This document shows, piece after piece, positions 1 through 11,388 of a DNA stretch of 64,000 nt. Numbering within the stretch: position 1 is the stretch's first letter; every line of letters begins with the position of its first letter. A program made the translations under genes and the position numbers. Origin of the DNA: Benincasa hispida (taxonomy: Eukaryota > Streptophyta > Magnoliopsida > Cucurbitales > Cucurbitaceae); the NCBI RefSeq assembly GCF_009727055.1, contig NC_052357.1, positions 3,228,610 through 3,292,609 on the forward strand, in the 5' to 3' direction. The notes under the pieces are model-generated. The model worked only from the letters and a program-made list of their open reading frames with translations, did no database searches and was not told where the DNA came from.

Positions 1-573
1 GTCCTCCGAATCGGATCTGGTAGATGATTTTTGTTTTTTTGAGCTTTGTTTTGCTCATCTAAGCCGCTTGGTAAATGCTTTCATGCTCATTTTAATTTGT
101 GAAATTAACTTGTTTTTTGTTATCATTAACAGCTGATCTCAATTGAGCTCTAAAGTCCTCCGAATCGGATCTGGTAGATTTTTTGTTTTTGAGCTTTGTT
201 TTGCCATCTAAGTCGCTTGGTAAATGCTTTCATGCTCATTTTAATTTGTGAAATCAACTTGTTTTTGTTATAATTAACAGCTGATCTCAATTGAGCTCTA
301 AAGTCCTCCGAATTGGATCTGTAGATGATTTTGTTTTTGAGCTTTGTTTTGCCATCTAAGCCCTTGGTAAATGCTTTCATGCTCATTTTAATTTGTGAAA
401 TCAACTTGTTTTTGTTATCATTAACAACTGATCTCAATTGAGCTCTAAAGTCCTCCGAATCGGATCTGGTAGATGATTTTTGTTTTTGAGCTTTGTTTTG
501 CCATCTAAGCCGCTTGGTAAATGCTTTCATGTCATTTTAATTTGTGAAATCAACTTGTTTTTGTTATCATTAA
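1..573. repeat. Tandem array of a ~150-bp unit, left part
   Basis: Four copies of a unit beginning GTCCTCCGAAT start at 1, 155, 303 and 450, giving periods of 154, 148 and 147 bp. The array runs off the left edge of the window. Copies differ by small indels and a few substitutions. The apparent reverse-strand ORF here is only the repeat read through and shows no known domain. The fourth copy is cut at 573 by the inverted-repeat element that follows, and the missing part of the unit resumes at 3,543. Confidence 0.9.
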
Positions 574-1138
574 GGGTGTGTTTGGTATGTGATAAAAGTA
601 GAGAGTTGAGTTGAGTTGAGTTGGTAATTATTATCTGGGGAGTTAAATTGTCTATGTTTGTTATGCAGAGTTGAGTTAAGTTGGTAATTATTGTTTGTGT
701 TTGTTATGCAGAGTTTGAGTTGAGTTGAGTTGGAGGATCTGATGTAGTTTTTATGAATGAGATTAGTTTTATTTTTTTCTATTTGTTTTTTATTTCATTC
801 TTTTATTTTTTTAGTTTTATGCTTTGCTATTGTTGATTAATTTTCAAATATACACGTATTTTCTCAAATCATTTATGACATAAATTGGACAATCTCAATT
901 TGTAGAACATAATAGATTATTTTTAATATATTCTTTTCAAAAACTGTAATAATTCTAATTCTCTTCAATCGGTAAAACATATCAACAAAATATATTTCAT
1001 ATTGTTGCTCAATTAATTGGTATATTGTATATTGTATGTATATATATTGAAGGTATATATATTTCATATTGAATGTTTGTATGTATATATATATATCCAA
1101 AAAAATTCACAAAAATATATGTTCTTTTCGATACTTAT

Positions 1139-2917
1139 TGTCACACCCCGCCCCAGACCACCTTCTTAGCCTAGAGAGGCGTGATTGCAGCAGTTACCAA
1201 CCCTTGGGTGACACTTACTGTCTAATAACTCTTTGTGAATAACTCTGATATCAATTATAATTCATATGCAACAGGACGTCTTTAGACCCACAATTTATTA
1301 ACTTAGAAACATAATATGTTTAAAGTCATTACAACACTAGATTTACAAGTCTCAAAACCACAAACCCAGTCCCTAATGAACATAGTAACATGTGTACAAT
1401 ATTAACAGTAACACATAGCAAACGGTTACAAGTCTTTTGGTCTATTAGTAGCAGAGCAGGCGCAGAGCTATCTTCAAAGGATTTGACCGTTACCTGTGGG
1501 GGGGGGGACAAAACATTTGAAAACGAGGTGAGTTTACGCCCAGTGAGTGACCGAGAAAACATAGTAAATTCTCATGCATAATTTCAGAAGATAGTTTTAT
1601 CTGAAATATAATTTAATACAACATAAACAATTTCCAAGGTAATGTATATAAAACTGTTTTAAACATAAAACAGTAAAATCATTTCTCAAATAAAAGTACT
1701 GTATAACGGGTAAAATAATCCCAACACAATTGCTAGTCCAGAGAGAATCCTTTTGTTCAATCTCCGACTTAGTTCACCTGTGGCATATTAGGTATTACTG
1801 CTCAGATACCTTCTCCTTGTACTTCAGTATCCATTGGTTTGGTACCTTCTCCAACGTACTTCAGTACCAATAGATACCTTCTCCTTGTACTTCAGTATCT
1901 AGTTGGGTGTGTCTTCTCCTTGTACTTTGGCATCGTATTTTACCAAAAACTATTTAACAACTTTCTCTTTAAAGCATGTACAGTATAACACATATACAAC
2001 ATGGCTTTAAAGTTGGTAACGCATGCTGGATAAAATACATACACATATGTAGATAGTTTTGCAACAGTAGGCATGCGTTCAACTCACAATTCAAACTTGT
2101 TTGGAAACCATTTCATAAAACTAGTAGGCATGAGAATTATTTTCACAAATATGCTTTCTGTAAATGTTGTAATTCAAAACAACTTAAAAAACATTTTAGT
2201 TCGAAAACATTTTAGCCACTCATCTCGATTTCTTAGGAGCTTTTCACTTTAGTAGCTCCTCGAGTCCTTTTCACCCATAGAATCTAGATTTAACTTACAA
2301 CTTAGATTACTCATAGTTCTGAACCTTATTTTGAAATACTTCCTTCTACAAACTTATTCTAAAATGTCTCAGGAAGTTACCCTAAAATTTCAGCTCAGAA
2401 CTCCTCGTAGTTTGGCCGGAATCACAGAATCTTCAAGACTGGCCCAGATTGATCCGACAGTCTGACCCTTCTGCGTTCTTTTCAATCTCCAGCCCGTTTT
2501 CTTTGAGTTTTTTCCTCCGGCAGCTTACTCTGAAAACTAGACTTTCAGAGTTCTCAGATGGCTTTGGAATCACTCCAAACGACCGAGTAGATTGGGAGAT
2601 CTCCTTATCCAAAATTGATACGTTCTCACAAACCTCACTATTCTCCCTCTCCTTTACGAAATTTATGATTTTGTGATTTGAAAATGAAATCCGTGGGCGT
2701 GATGTTCGAATGCTGCACCGGACAAGGCGTGGCTGACGCACAGGCTGCTCTCGCTCTCTCCCACTTTCTCGTTGGTCTCGCTCTCTCCCACTTTCTCGCT
2801 CAAAATCTCGCTCTCTCCACTTTCGCTCTCTCCCACTTTCTCGCTCAAAATCTTGCTCTCAATGATCTCGTTGGTCTCGATCTCATGATCTCGCTCTCAA
2901 CGATCTCGCTCTTAGCT
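1139..2917 (+). repeat. Truncated copy of the 3-kb TGTCACACCCC LTR family
   Basis: The segment begins TGTCACACCCCGCCCC and follows the solo LTR at 6,021 base for base with modest divergence, down to the CTCGCTCTCTCC low-complexity tract that ends near CGCTCTTAGCT (8,590 in the full copy). The last ~500 bp of the LTR, including its TTTCACA end, are missing, so no target duplication can be shown. It lies inside the TAA-flanked element at 574-3,542. Short ORFs on both strands here look like chance readings. Confidence 0.75.
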
Positions 2918-2980
2918 CATATTTCTCCTTTTGCCACGATGCAAGTCTATCCATGTGTGTGCTTTGCATTTCAACAGTCG

Positions 2981-3102
2981 ACATTTCTAGCGAAATTTCC
3001 TTCTAGAGCGAGATCCTCATCACAAAATTAGCGAGATTCAGCCCACATTTCTAGCGAGATTTCCTTCTAGAGCGAGATCCTCATCACAAAATTAGCGAGA
3101 TT
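2981..3102. repeat. 64-bp tandem duplication
   Basis: Two adjacent copies begin ACATTTCTAGCGA at 2,981 and 3,045 and share the stretch CTAGAGCGAGATCCTCATC. Confidence 0.85.
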
Positions 3103-3135
3103 TCGCTTGTCCAGGGTTGAAGTTTCGACTTATGT

Positions 3136-3262
3136 ACAACCCTATATACATATTGTTTCCAAGTTTTTCTTTGTTTGTCGAGTTATGTATGTCGAAACTT
3201 CACCTATGACAACCCTAATATACATATTGTTTCCAAGTTTTTCCTTGTTTATCGAGTTCTCA
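3136..3262. repeat. ~73-bp tandem duplication
   Basis: Two copies of a unit containing ACAACCCT, TACATATTGTTTCCAAG and TCGAGTT start at 3,136 and about 3,209. It adjoins the 64-bp duplication inside the inverted-repeat element. Confidence 0.8.
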
Positions 3263-3542
3263 ATGTTCGCCTCACATTAATCCAATCCTCAACCCTCGAC
3301 TTCTAGCAAAACAACAATATTTCTCTAATATAAAAGGTCTAATATTTCTCTAATATAATAAGTTTTGAAAACAATCATATTAATATAAAAGGTCCTAGTT
3401 TTGAGGGGATAAAAAAAGAGAGTTTTGAGTGGTAAAAAAGGGGGTTTAATAACCCATAGGTTTTCTTTATGAACTTAACAAACATGGGTAATAAATATTC
3501 ACCCAACTCAACTCAACTCATACCCATTTATCAAACACCTCC

Positions 3543-3600
3543 TAACCGTTGATCTTACTTGAGCTCTGAAGTCCTCTGGTAGATGATTTTTGTTCCCCCC
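3543..3600. repeat. Right remnant of the ~150-bp tandem array
   Basis: After the TAA duplication the sequence resumes with GTTGATCTTACTTGAGCTC and CTGGTAGATGATTTTTGTT, the part of the ~150-bp unit missing at 573. It ends in a short C-rich and CA-rich tract. Confidence 0.8.
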
Positions 3601-4588
3601 ACCCCCACACACACATCTGGATTCTGTTTGTAATCATCCAGAAAATAGACAGGAAAAGATTTTGATCAACTTACATTTCCAATTTTTTTTAGGTATTATA
3701 ATTAATCTACAGTGCATGGCACAGTTATGAATTGGACAAAGAAAAAAAGGAAAAAGAAATGCAATTTTGAAAAATATTATTACGAATGACTATTTTAAAT
3801 TATACATTTATGAAATAGTCTTGCTTTAAAAAAGCTTCAACATGCAAGTTTGTTAACATCAAGATGGAGCAGCTCCTTTGGAAGCATTGTCTTATATTTT
3901 GAACATTATCTTCGACTGAAATAATGGCCTATTTTATCTTTTCATAAAAGCCCTAAAAAAACCGAGCATAATGTTGATTTTGGTGTATCTTAGATTGCAT
4001 TTATTTTTGTGGGTTTAACTAAATTGTTTGATCATAATTTATTATATGACAAATTATTCTAATTTTTTTAGATATTTTATTTTATTATTTGTGTTTGTAA
4101 TGAGAGATACATGAAGGTAAGTACATTTTTAAATTGGAATGTTTGTCAATAACTTTAACTTTGTGCTCATTACTAAAGAGAGTTCAATGACAAACAAGCT
4201 GCCTTGGAATTGTACTCAAAATATCATGTAGAGAAATAAATGAAATGATATTTCTCGTAATCACCACATGATTTCTTGATTTCCATCATAGTTTGTTGGT
4301 TACACCAATGCAAAAATGCTTTATCATTTTGAAATTTAAGCACCTCGCCAAAGTACGTATGGCAATTAAAAGGTCTAATATCCTAATCCTTTTTTAACTA
4401 AAAAGGAAAAAAAGTTGCCATTGTAATGATAAAGAGAGCACAATTCTTAGGAGTGGTTGAGAGATCGGGTGAGGAGGTTTGAAAGGTCGCGGAGTTTGAT
4501 GCCTCCCTTTGGACCTAGGCCACTATTATTTTTTGTAATTATGATCTTGTTTCATTCCTTTGGATCATAAATCTTTTTTAAACTTTTA
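3601..4588. other. AT-rich spacer
   Basis: About 1 kb of AT-rich DNA with no ORF, RNA gene or repeat that I could recognise on either strand. Confidence 0.6.
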
Positions 4589-4797
4589 AGACGTGTTTGG
4601 GGTAAGAAGTAGAATAGTGAGAAGTAAAAAGTTATGAAATCTAGGAAGTTGTGAATTTTTGGGGATCCACAATGTAAGAAGTTGATGAGATATAAAATTG
4701 ATGTTTTTTAAATAATGGGACCCACCAACTCCTTGGGCTAAATAAGGAATAGAGTTCACAAACTCTTACTTCCCAACTTCTTAGGCCAAATATATTC
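4589..4797. mobile_element. Candidate ~205-bp MITE
   Basis: The left end contains TGTTTGGGGTAAGAAGT. The right end, reverse-complemented, contains TATTTGGCCTAAGAAGT, so the termini form an imperfect ~17-bp inverted repeat around an AT-rich core without coding potential. A convincing target duplication was not found, so family and exact ends are uncertain. Confidence 0.5.
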
Positions 4798-5226
4798 CAA
4801 GAATTTTGTATGGATGACCTATGTTTGGAGGCCCAAATGAAATAAATAAATGTGATTCCTAGTTAGTTTATGGGCTAACAAGAAGAATGACATAACTTTT
4901 CATTTGTAAAAATAACAAATCAACATTTTTTTTTTTTTTTTGTAAAAATAGCAAATTGAATTAAAATAAAAAATAAATGAATTTGGAAAAGTCCAAACAA
5001 CCCCCAGCCATACAATGAGATTGCAATTGACTTATTAAGAAATATTCGTAATTAAACTATAATTAAAACAAATATCTAGAGATTATCGGTTGACCATGCT
5101 CTGAACACCACACCGACCTCTTCTCCAACCAAGTTGCCACCATTTTCCTTTTTGAAATCGACTTCTCCACCAACAGTGGTGACACCTCCGACTTGAATTT
5201 TATCTTCATCCCTTGTTTCGTTGGAC

Positions 5227-5481
5227 ATGGCTCCCTCTCCTTCCACCAATACTTCACCATCAGCTTCAACTTCGACTCCTTCTCCATCGACTTCATTTAT
5301 TGCTCCTTCGGAGCCAATAGTGATCACTCTAGTTCCATCTTCTTCTATCTCAACTTCTTTGATACAAGCTCCATCGCCGACTTCAACTCCTAATAATGGT
5401 GCTATCGTGAATAGAATCACCATCTTTGAATCTATCATTGCAACCATAATTCTTCAACTCTATGCCTTCTTTGAATTTTGA
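5227..5481 (+). pseudogene. Arabinogalactan-protein-like Pro/Ser/Thr ORF, probably a gene remnant
   Basis: The frame encodes about 84 residues from the ATG at 5,227. The first ~55 are rich in Ser, Pro, Thr and Ala with repeated SPS, TPS and APS motifs. The last ~25 are hydrophobic (ITIFESIIATIILQLYAFF), like a GPI-anchor signal after a PNNGA stretch. Classical arabinogalactan proteins of the plant surface have this order but begin with a secretion signal. Here the frame is closed by a TGA at 5,194 and no signal peptide is encoded, so it is either a decayed 3' half or a chance low-complexity ORF. The opposite strand is also open across the tract, as expected for such composition. Confidence 0.3.
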
Positions 5482-6020
5482 TGTAATTTAGATTTGCGTT
5501 TATATGTTGGACTGACGACCCTATCATAATTGTATATCTCTGCTAGTTGATTTCGAGCTCGCGCGTTTCCTTGTATTCGTCTATGCTTGAATTTACCCCG
5601 ACAACATAGGATTGCATGTGAATGCTTATATTTATAGGTTGGACTTGAATCTTAGTAATGCATGTTCAACCTAGGTTCAAAGTACAAATTGATTAATTGA
5701 ATTAGGTTGTCCAATCAGTTAGTCAACACAATCGAATCCTTAATCTTCATGAATATGAACTTTAATCCTATATGGACGCTATCGAACTTAATAGAATTAA
5801 GAGCATATAGTTTAGTTAAGGTTTGCTTTTCGAATCTTGATTAATGATTAGGACACTAGATCAATTCGGTTTTAATTGGTTGTCGTCCTTTGTAGAAACT
5901 AGTTAAGCAAAATCGATTTAGTAGTTGTGCATGCATAGAAGATGTTTGTTTAATTATTGAATTCCATGCTAGAAATTACATAGGATTCTCTCTCCTGCTC
6001 TAGAAATTAGATAGACCCAT
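5482..6020. other. Spacer, possibly an old LTR or leader remnant
   Basis: No ORF or RNA gene is visible. Together with 9,105-9,330 this formed one continuous stretch before the solo LTR inserted. The right half carries CCCTGCGGATCGATCTAG then ACTTACCA, a pattern also seen in the leader of the gypsy element at about 38,160-38,215. A degraded gypsy LTR or leader is therefore plausible. Bases 6,016-6,020 (CCCAT) are one copy of the target duplication. Confidence 0.35.
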
Positions 6021-7615
6021 TGTCACACCCCGCCCCAGATCACCCTCTTAGCCTAGAGAAGGGTGTGACTGCAGCAGTTATCAACCCTTAGGCTGACACT
6101 TGCTATCTAAAAACTCTTGCAGAATAACTCTGATACCAAATACAAATTATATGCAACGGGACGGCTGTAGACCCACAATTTATTAACTTAGAAACTTAAT
6201 ATGTTTAGAGTATTTACAACATTAGATTTACAAGTCCCAAAACCCACAAACCTTAGTCCCTATATGAACAATAGTAACATGTGTACAATATTAACCGTAA
6301 CCACCTAGCAAACGGTTACAAGTCTTTTAGTCCTTTAGTGGCAGAACAGATACTGAGCTGTCTTCAGAGGATTTGACTGCTACCTGTAGGGGGGAAAAAC
6401 AAAAACATTTGAAAACGGGGTGAGCTTACGCCCAGTGAGTGACCGAGAAAACATAGTAAATTCTCATGCATAATTTCAGAAAATAGTTTTATCTGAAATA
6501 TAAACTTTTGCAGCATAAATATTTTCCAAGCGTAAATTATATAAAGTTGTTTTAAACATAAAACAGTAAAATCATTTCTCAAATCAAAGTATTGTATAAC
6601 TGGTAAAATAATCCCAACACCAACTACTAGTCCAGAGAGGACCCTTTTGCTCAATCTCTGACTTTATTCACCTGTGGCCACACTAAGTACCTTCACACAT
6701 TAGGTACTACGACTCAGATACCTTCTCTTTGTACTTCAGTATCGAGCTACTAGGATACCTTCTCCAATGTACTTCAGTATCCCGTTGGCTTGGTACCTTC
6801 TCAAACGTACTTCAGTACCAATAGATACCTTCTCCTTGTACTTCAGTATCTAGTTGGATGGATGCCTTCTCCTTGTACTTTGACATCACATTTTACCAAA
6901 ACTATTTATAAACAACTTTTCTCTTTAAAGCATGTACAGTATAATACATATACAACATCGCTTTAAAGATGATAATGCATGCTGGATGAAATCAACATAT
7001 GTAAATAGTTTTTCAACAATATGCATGCGTTCAAATCACAATTCAAATTTGCTTGGAAACCACTTTATAAAACTAGGAGGCATGAGAATTATTTTCGCAA
7101 ACATACTTTTTTTTCGCAAACATGCTTTCTGTAAAACGTTTGTAATCAAAACAATTAAAAACATTTTAGTTCGAAAACATTTTAGCCACTCACCTCGATT
7201 TCTTAGGAACTTTTCACTCTAATAGCTCCTCGGGTCCCTTTTTCACCCCTAGAATCCAGATTCAACTTACAACTTAGATTACTCATAGTTTTGAACCTTA
7301 TATGGAAATACTTCCTTCTACAAACTTATTCTAAAATGTCTTAGGAATCTTACCCTAAACTTTCAGCTCAGAATTCCTCGTGATTTTTCCGTAATCTCAA
7401 AATCTTCAAGACTGGCTCAGATTGATCTGACAGTCTGACCCTTTTGCCTGCTTCTCAACCTCCAGCCTAGTTCCTTTGAGCTTTTTCCTCCAACAGCCCT
7501 ACTCTGAAAACTAGACTTTCAGAGCTTTCAGATGGCTTTGGAATCACTCCAAACGCACGAGTAGATTGGTAGATCTTCTCGTCCAAAGTTGACACACTCC
7601 CTTGAACCCTCACTG

Positions 7616-7939
7616 CCCTCTACTTTCTCTACGAAATTTATGATTTTTGTGTGATTTGAAAATAAAATCCCAACTCCCTATTTATAGGCGTTCAAATTTC
7701 TCGTGGAATTGACAGCATCTACTTGGCTGCATGACCAAATGTTTAATCCTCCCTTTATTAACGTAAGCTAACTTCACNCCCTCTACTTTCTCTACGAAAT
7801 TTATGATTTTTGTGTGATTTGAAAATGAAATCCCAACTCCCTATTTATAGGCGTTCAAATTGCTCGTGGGATTGATACCAGCTACTTGCGTGCATGACCA
7901 AATGTTTAATCCTCCCTTTATCAACGTAAGCTGACTTCT
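7616..7939. repeat. 162-bp duplication flanking an ambiguous base (N at 7,778)
   Basis: CCCTCTACTTTCTCTACGA opens two nearly identical units at 7,616 and 7,779, separated by the only N in the window. The related copy at 1,139-2,917 shows one corresponding region. A joined gap with a duplicated edge explains this better than a biological repeat. Confidence 0.75.
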
Positions 7940-8194
7940 CCTTGATTCAATGTGTTCTTCCCAAATGCATCCAACATAATTTCTTAGGGTTTAAGAATTT
8001 CTCTTAATCGGACACCTAGATTTTAATTGTCGTTTTCTCTTACGTCTTCAAGCTTTGTTTGTATTCAAAATTTAAATGCATAATCCACCCCAACGCGTCC
8101 AAATACATCGCCCAGAAGCTTGCTCGGCCGTTCAATGCATAGGCGAGGCTTGGGCGTGACGTTCGAATCAGACAAAGCAAGGCTAATGCATAGG

Positions 8195-8590
8195 CGCTCT
8201 CGCTCTTTCCGCTCTCGACATTGTCGCTCTTTCCGCTCTCGGCAGTGCCGTTCACTTCACTCTCGACAGTGCCGCTCACTCCACTCTCGGCAGTGTCGCT
8301 CTCTCCCACTTTCTCACTGGTCTCGCTCTCTTCACTCTCACTTTCTCCAGCAATCTCGCTGGTCAGCTCTCTCCAATATCGCTCTCTCCAGCTTTCTCTC
8401 CAACTTTTCTCTCCACTCTTGCTCTCTCCACTCCTGCTCTCTCCAGCTTTCTCGCTGGTCTCGCTTTCTCCCATCTTCTATCCAATCTCGCTCTCTCCCA
8501 TTTCCTCTCCAATCTCACTGGTATCGATCTCAATGATCTCGCTCTCAACGATCTCGCTGATCTCACTCTCAACGATCTCGCTCTTAGCTA
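8195..8590. repeat. Low-complexity CTCGCTCTC tract
   Basis: A degenerate run built from TCTCGCTCTCTCC, GCTCTCGGCAGTG and similar words. Stops are rare in three frames, which creates long but meaningless Ser/Arg/Leu-rich ORFs on both strands. The shorter homologous tract is at about 2,745-2,925. Confidence 0.8.
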
Positions 8591-9104
8591 CTGCGAATTG
8601 TTTGTCTCCGTACAACTTCTACACAATTGTGTCACTAGTCACTTGCCTTCCAGTGCTTTGTGCACAACACGCATTGCACATAACTTCCATATTTTTCTTG
8701 GTCCTTCAGCCATAACGTTTTTCACATAACTTCTCTATACTTAGCCGAAATTCTTCCCCGAATTTTCCAAACTCAATCTTCATATTATTCCACATTGATT
8801 CCACGTACTTAATTTCTATATTTATTCCCACTTAATATTTTTCTTCAACTTTTCCAATATTATTTTCTCCTTTCAAATCTCCATTCCTTCTTTCACCAAT
8901 CACACTAACTGTTTTCAACAACCTATTTATATACAAATTTCATTACAATTTTACCAATTAAAGCTCAACTTAAATTATTCAAGGAAAATCTACTTAACAC
9001 TTAGAAATTTCCTTCCCCTTAACTTAGGATTTAACTTTTACTTAGTTAATTCCTTTTATCACTTGCTTAAGTAAGGAAAATAGAAATCCGAGTTTCACAC
9101 CCAT

Positions 9105-9334
9105 ATCCTAGATTACATTTACCCTTGCATTTTATGTTTCACATTTTTATCTCTTCCATACAAAAACCCCCCATTTACCCTCCTAGTTAGGAAATTGGCT
9201 TAACGAAACAAATCGCGCTTCCCTGCGGATCGATCTAGACTTACCACTACACATTCTCCATCCATTTTAAATTTTTACAGGAATTAAACTGCCCTCCTCA
9301 TTTTTAACTACAGTAACACCTATTTTCTTAGGCA
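9105..9334. other. Right flank of the solo LTR insertion
   Basis: Continuation of the pre-insertion sequence that ends at 6,020. It contains CCCTGCGGATCGATCTAG followed by ACTTACCAC, reminiscent of gypsy leader sequences. No gene is seen. Confidence 0.35.
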
Positions 9335-9700
9335 TTACGTGTATAGGACTGACTCATTCACCATCAGCAATAGGGTAGATAATACTTGCATCGAGGAGTT
9401 TAAAGACCTCTTTCTTAATGACCTCATTCAGGACAGGATTCAAACGCAGTTGGGGTTGCTGACAAGGTTTAGCTCCTTCTTCAAGAGAAATATAATGCAT
9501 ACACACAATGAGACTAATACCTTTGATATCCGCCAACGTCCACCCAATGACAAGCTTGTATGTTTGCAAGACCTTCACCAATTTCTCTTCTTGCTCATTG
9601 GCTTCTCCTAGATAGGCATACTTCATATGATAAGGAAGCTCTTTTAGCTCCACTTTAGGTGCCTACACGACAAAAGGACGCACCTTTCCAGATGAATCAT
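9335..9700 (-). pseudogene. Ty3/gypsy pol fragment (protease-RT junction)
   Basis: The reverse strand encodes the segment between protease and reverse transcriptase of an Athila-type polyprotein. Recognisable motifs in order are ELKELPYHMKYAYLGE, VIGWTLADIKGI, an H-I-S-LEEGAKP stretch, and EVIKKEVFKLLDASIIYPIAD. The same motifs occur in the elements at 41,000-41,170 and 58,760-58,950. The fragment stops before the RT catalytic region and has a stop upstream of the ELKEL motif. It is an orphan piece with no adjoining gag or LTR of its own. Confidence 0.8.
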
Positions 9701-9989
9701 TATCAGAACAAGAAGACAAAATGTATACCACATCCAAACTTGTCATATGGGATGAGTCAAATGTGCCATTATCCTGGTATGCAAATTTTGCTTCCATATT
9801 TTTCTCTTTTTCCTTTAGGGATGCTTGATAGAGATCAATTAAATGTTTTGACGTATGATAGGTATGTGATCAATGCCTAGTCATTCCGCATCAGGAGCAT
9901 TTATTTTCAATACTTTTTGAACTCTTATTTTGTGAAGCTTTTCCTTTGTGATCATTCTTTTGTGTGGTTTTTTTTATTTTTTATTTTTT

Positions 9990-10708
9990 AAAAATTTGAA
10001 TGATTAGAATGACCACCACAAAAATAATAATTATTTCTTCATCTGCCATGGTCACGACTCCGACCATGACCACGACTTCAACCATGATTAGTATTAAAAT
10101 TCACATCATTCACTTCAAGGAATAGTGTCGTTTCAGTTGATCGAGATTCATGATTTTTCATCAATAACTCGTTATTTTGTTCAACTACGAGAAGACATAA
10201 AATTAGTTTAGAATATTATTTAAAACCATTCTCTCGATATTGCTGCTGCAATAACATATTTGAAACATAAAATGTAGAAAATGTCTTCTCTAACATATCA
10301 ACATCAGTAATTTTGTCTCCGCATAATAACAATTTCAAACTGATTTTAAATAATGCTGAGTTGTAATCACTTACTGATTTGAAATCTTGTAGCCTTAAGT
10401 TCATCCACTCATAACGAGCTTTAGGAAGAATAACTGTTTTTTGATGTTCATACCTCTCTTTCAATTTTTTTCTATAAGATACATGAATATTTTATTGTAA
10501 GGTACTCTATTTTCAATCTCTCGTGGAGATGATGACGAAGGAAAATTATAGCTTTTGATCTGTTCTCACTGGAAGTCGTATTTGCTTCTTTAATAGTCTC
10601 TCAAAGATTCATAGTATCCAGGTAGATTTCGACATCAAGTACCCATGACAAATAATTATTGTCGTTAATACCAAGGGTGAAAAATTTTAATTTTGTGAGA
10701 TTTGTCAT
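9990..10708 (-). pseudogene. Ty1/copia gag remnant
   Basis: The reverse strand starts with an ATG at 10,708 giving MTNLTKLKFFTLGINDNNYL, the usual start of a plant copia gag (DUF4219/UBN2 type). After a region with stops it continues with KERYEHQKTVILPKARYEW and an LQDFKSVSDYNSALFKI core (10,216-10,464). Past 10,100 it reaches an Arg/His/Ser-rich tail resembling the basic stretch near the zinc knuckle. Stops and frameshifts make it non-functional. No LTRs or pol were found next to it. Confidence 0.75.
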
Positions 10709-11388
10709 GACAACACTATAATAAAATACTATATTTATATTAGAAATTTAATATATATTAAATATGCAAAATAAAGTTAAATTTATTAATTATAATGAAG
10801 AAAGAAAAACTGACATACCTTTAGAACCTACCTTTAACGAGGAAAACGATAGGAGCTCGTGCTGATAACGTATTGTGAATTTGAGAAATACAACGGTGCA
10901 TAACTAGAACACATATATTGAAAAAATATGATATAATAAGAACATATAATAAAATAAATAAATTATAAAATAAATATAATATAATATATAAATATATAAC
11001 ATAAATAAATAACAAAAAGTAGATAAAAATAACAAAGAATGAATTTCTCCACTTTCTCCAATTTTTGGATTGATCACTGTCTTCCAAAATCTATCAAATA
11101 TCACTCTAATTTGACAAGTAGGGCATGAATTACATGCTAATCTTGAAACACGTGAATAACATAACTAACACATATTCAATAGATATTAATAATAGACATC
11201 TATATCAAGTCTAATTTAACATATTTATAATATAAATAATGTTTTAAAAAAAAGCGATAATTTTCATCTTCTCTACCTGGTCATCCATCCGCGGGACCCA
11301 AACAACCGATTAGGGATTTGGGAGCCGTGAATTGCAGCGCACGAGCGATCCCTCTTTGTGCTCTTCGACTCGGGCCAATTTCTCAGCC
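10709..11388. other. AT-rich spacer and presumed TMA7 promoter/5' UTR
   Basis: 10,900-11,010 is nearly pure A/T with many ATAAATAA words, and 11,160-11,260 is also AT-rich. From about 11,270 the composition rises toward 50% GC (for example CGATCCCTCTTTGTGC), which fits a 5' UTR directly upstream of the TMA7 start codon at 11,389. No single TATA box is convincing. No ORF is supported. Confidence 0.5.

Larger units (their letters stand above)
574..3542. mobile_element. PIF/Harbinger-like terminal-inverted-repeat element, non-autonomous
   Basis: The left end reads GGGTGTGTTTGG and the right end, reverse-complemented, reads GGAGGTGTTTG. Each is followed inward by a GAGTTGAGTTGAGTTG motif. The element is flanked by a 3-bp TAA duplication (571-573 and 3,543-3,545). 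The ~150-bp repeat on the left continues on the right, so the empty site can be read off directly. TAA/TTA duplications and this terminus are typical of PIF/Harbinger or Tourist-like elements. No transposase ORF is visible. The interior holds a piece of an unrelated LTR (1,139-2,917) and two short tandem duplications, so it is probably a MITE-like element enlarged by later insertion. Confidence 0.75.
6021..9099 (+). mobile_element. 3,079-bp solo LTR (TG...CA ends, CCCAT duplication)
   Basis: The segment starts TGTCACACCCCGCCCC, ends GAGTTTCACA and is bounded by the 5-bp direct repeat CCCAT (6,016-6,020 and 9,100-9,104). Those are the marks of LTR-retrotransposon integration. No gag, pol, primer-binding site or second LTR is present, so it is best read as a solo LTR left by LTR-LTR recombination. 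At about 3.1 kb it is long for an LTR. The interior has a run of TACCTTCTCC and GTACTTCAGTA motifs (6,690-6,870) and a CTCGCTCTC tract (8,195-8,590). Related pieces lie at 1,139-2,917 (same strand) and from 63,813 (opposite strand). The internal duplication around an N at 7,778 may inflate the length by about 160 bp. Confidence 0.8.

Noticed and set aside
1..573. Regularly spaced repeats that could suggest a CRISPR-like array
   Set aside because: Units are ~150 bp and contiguous, with no unique spacers, in a plant nuclear context; this is an ordinary tandem repeat.
8120..8715. Several overlapping Ser/Arg/Leu-rich ORFs of 138-164 codons on both strands
   Set aside because: They arise from the CTCGCTCTC low-complexity tract with few stops; no domain, and no conservation of any one frame in the copy at 2,745-2,925.
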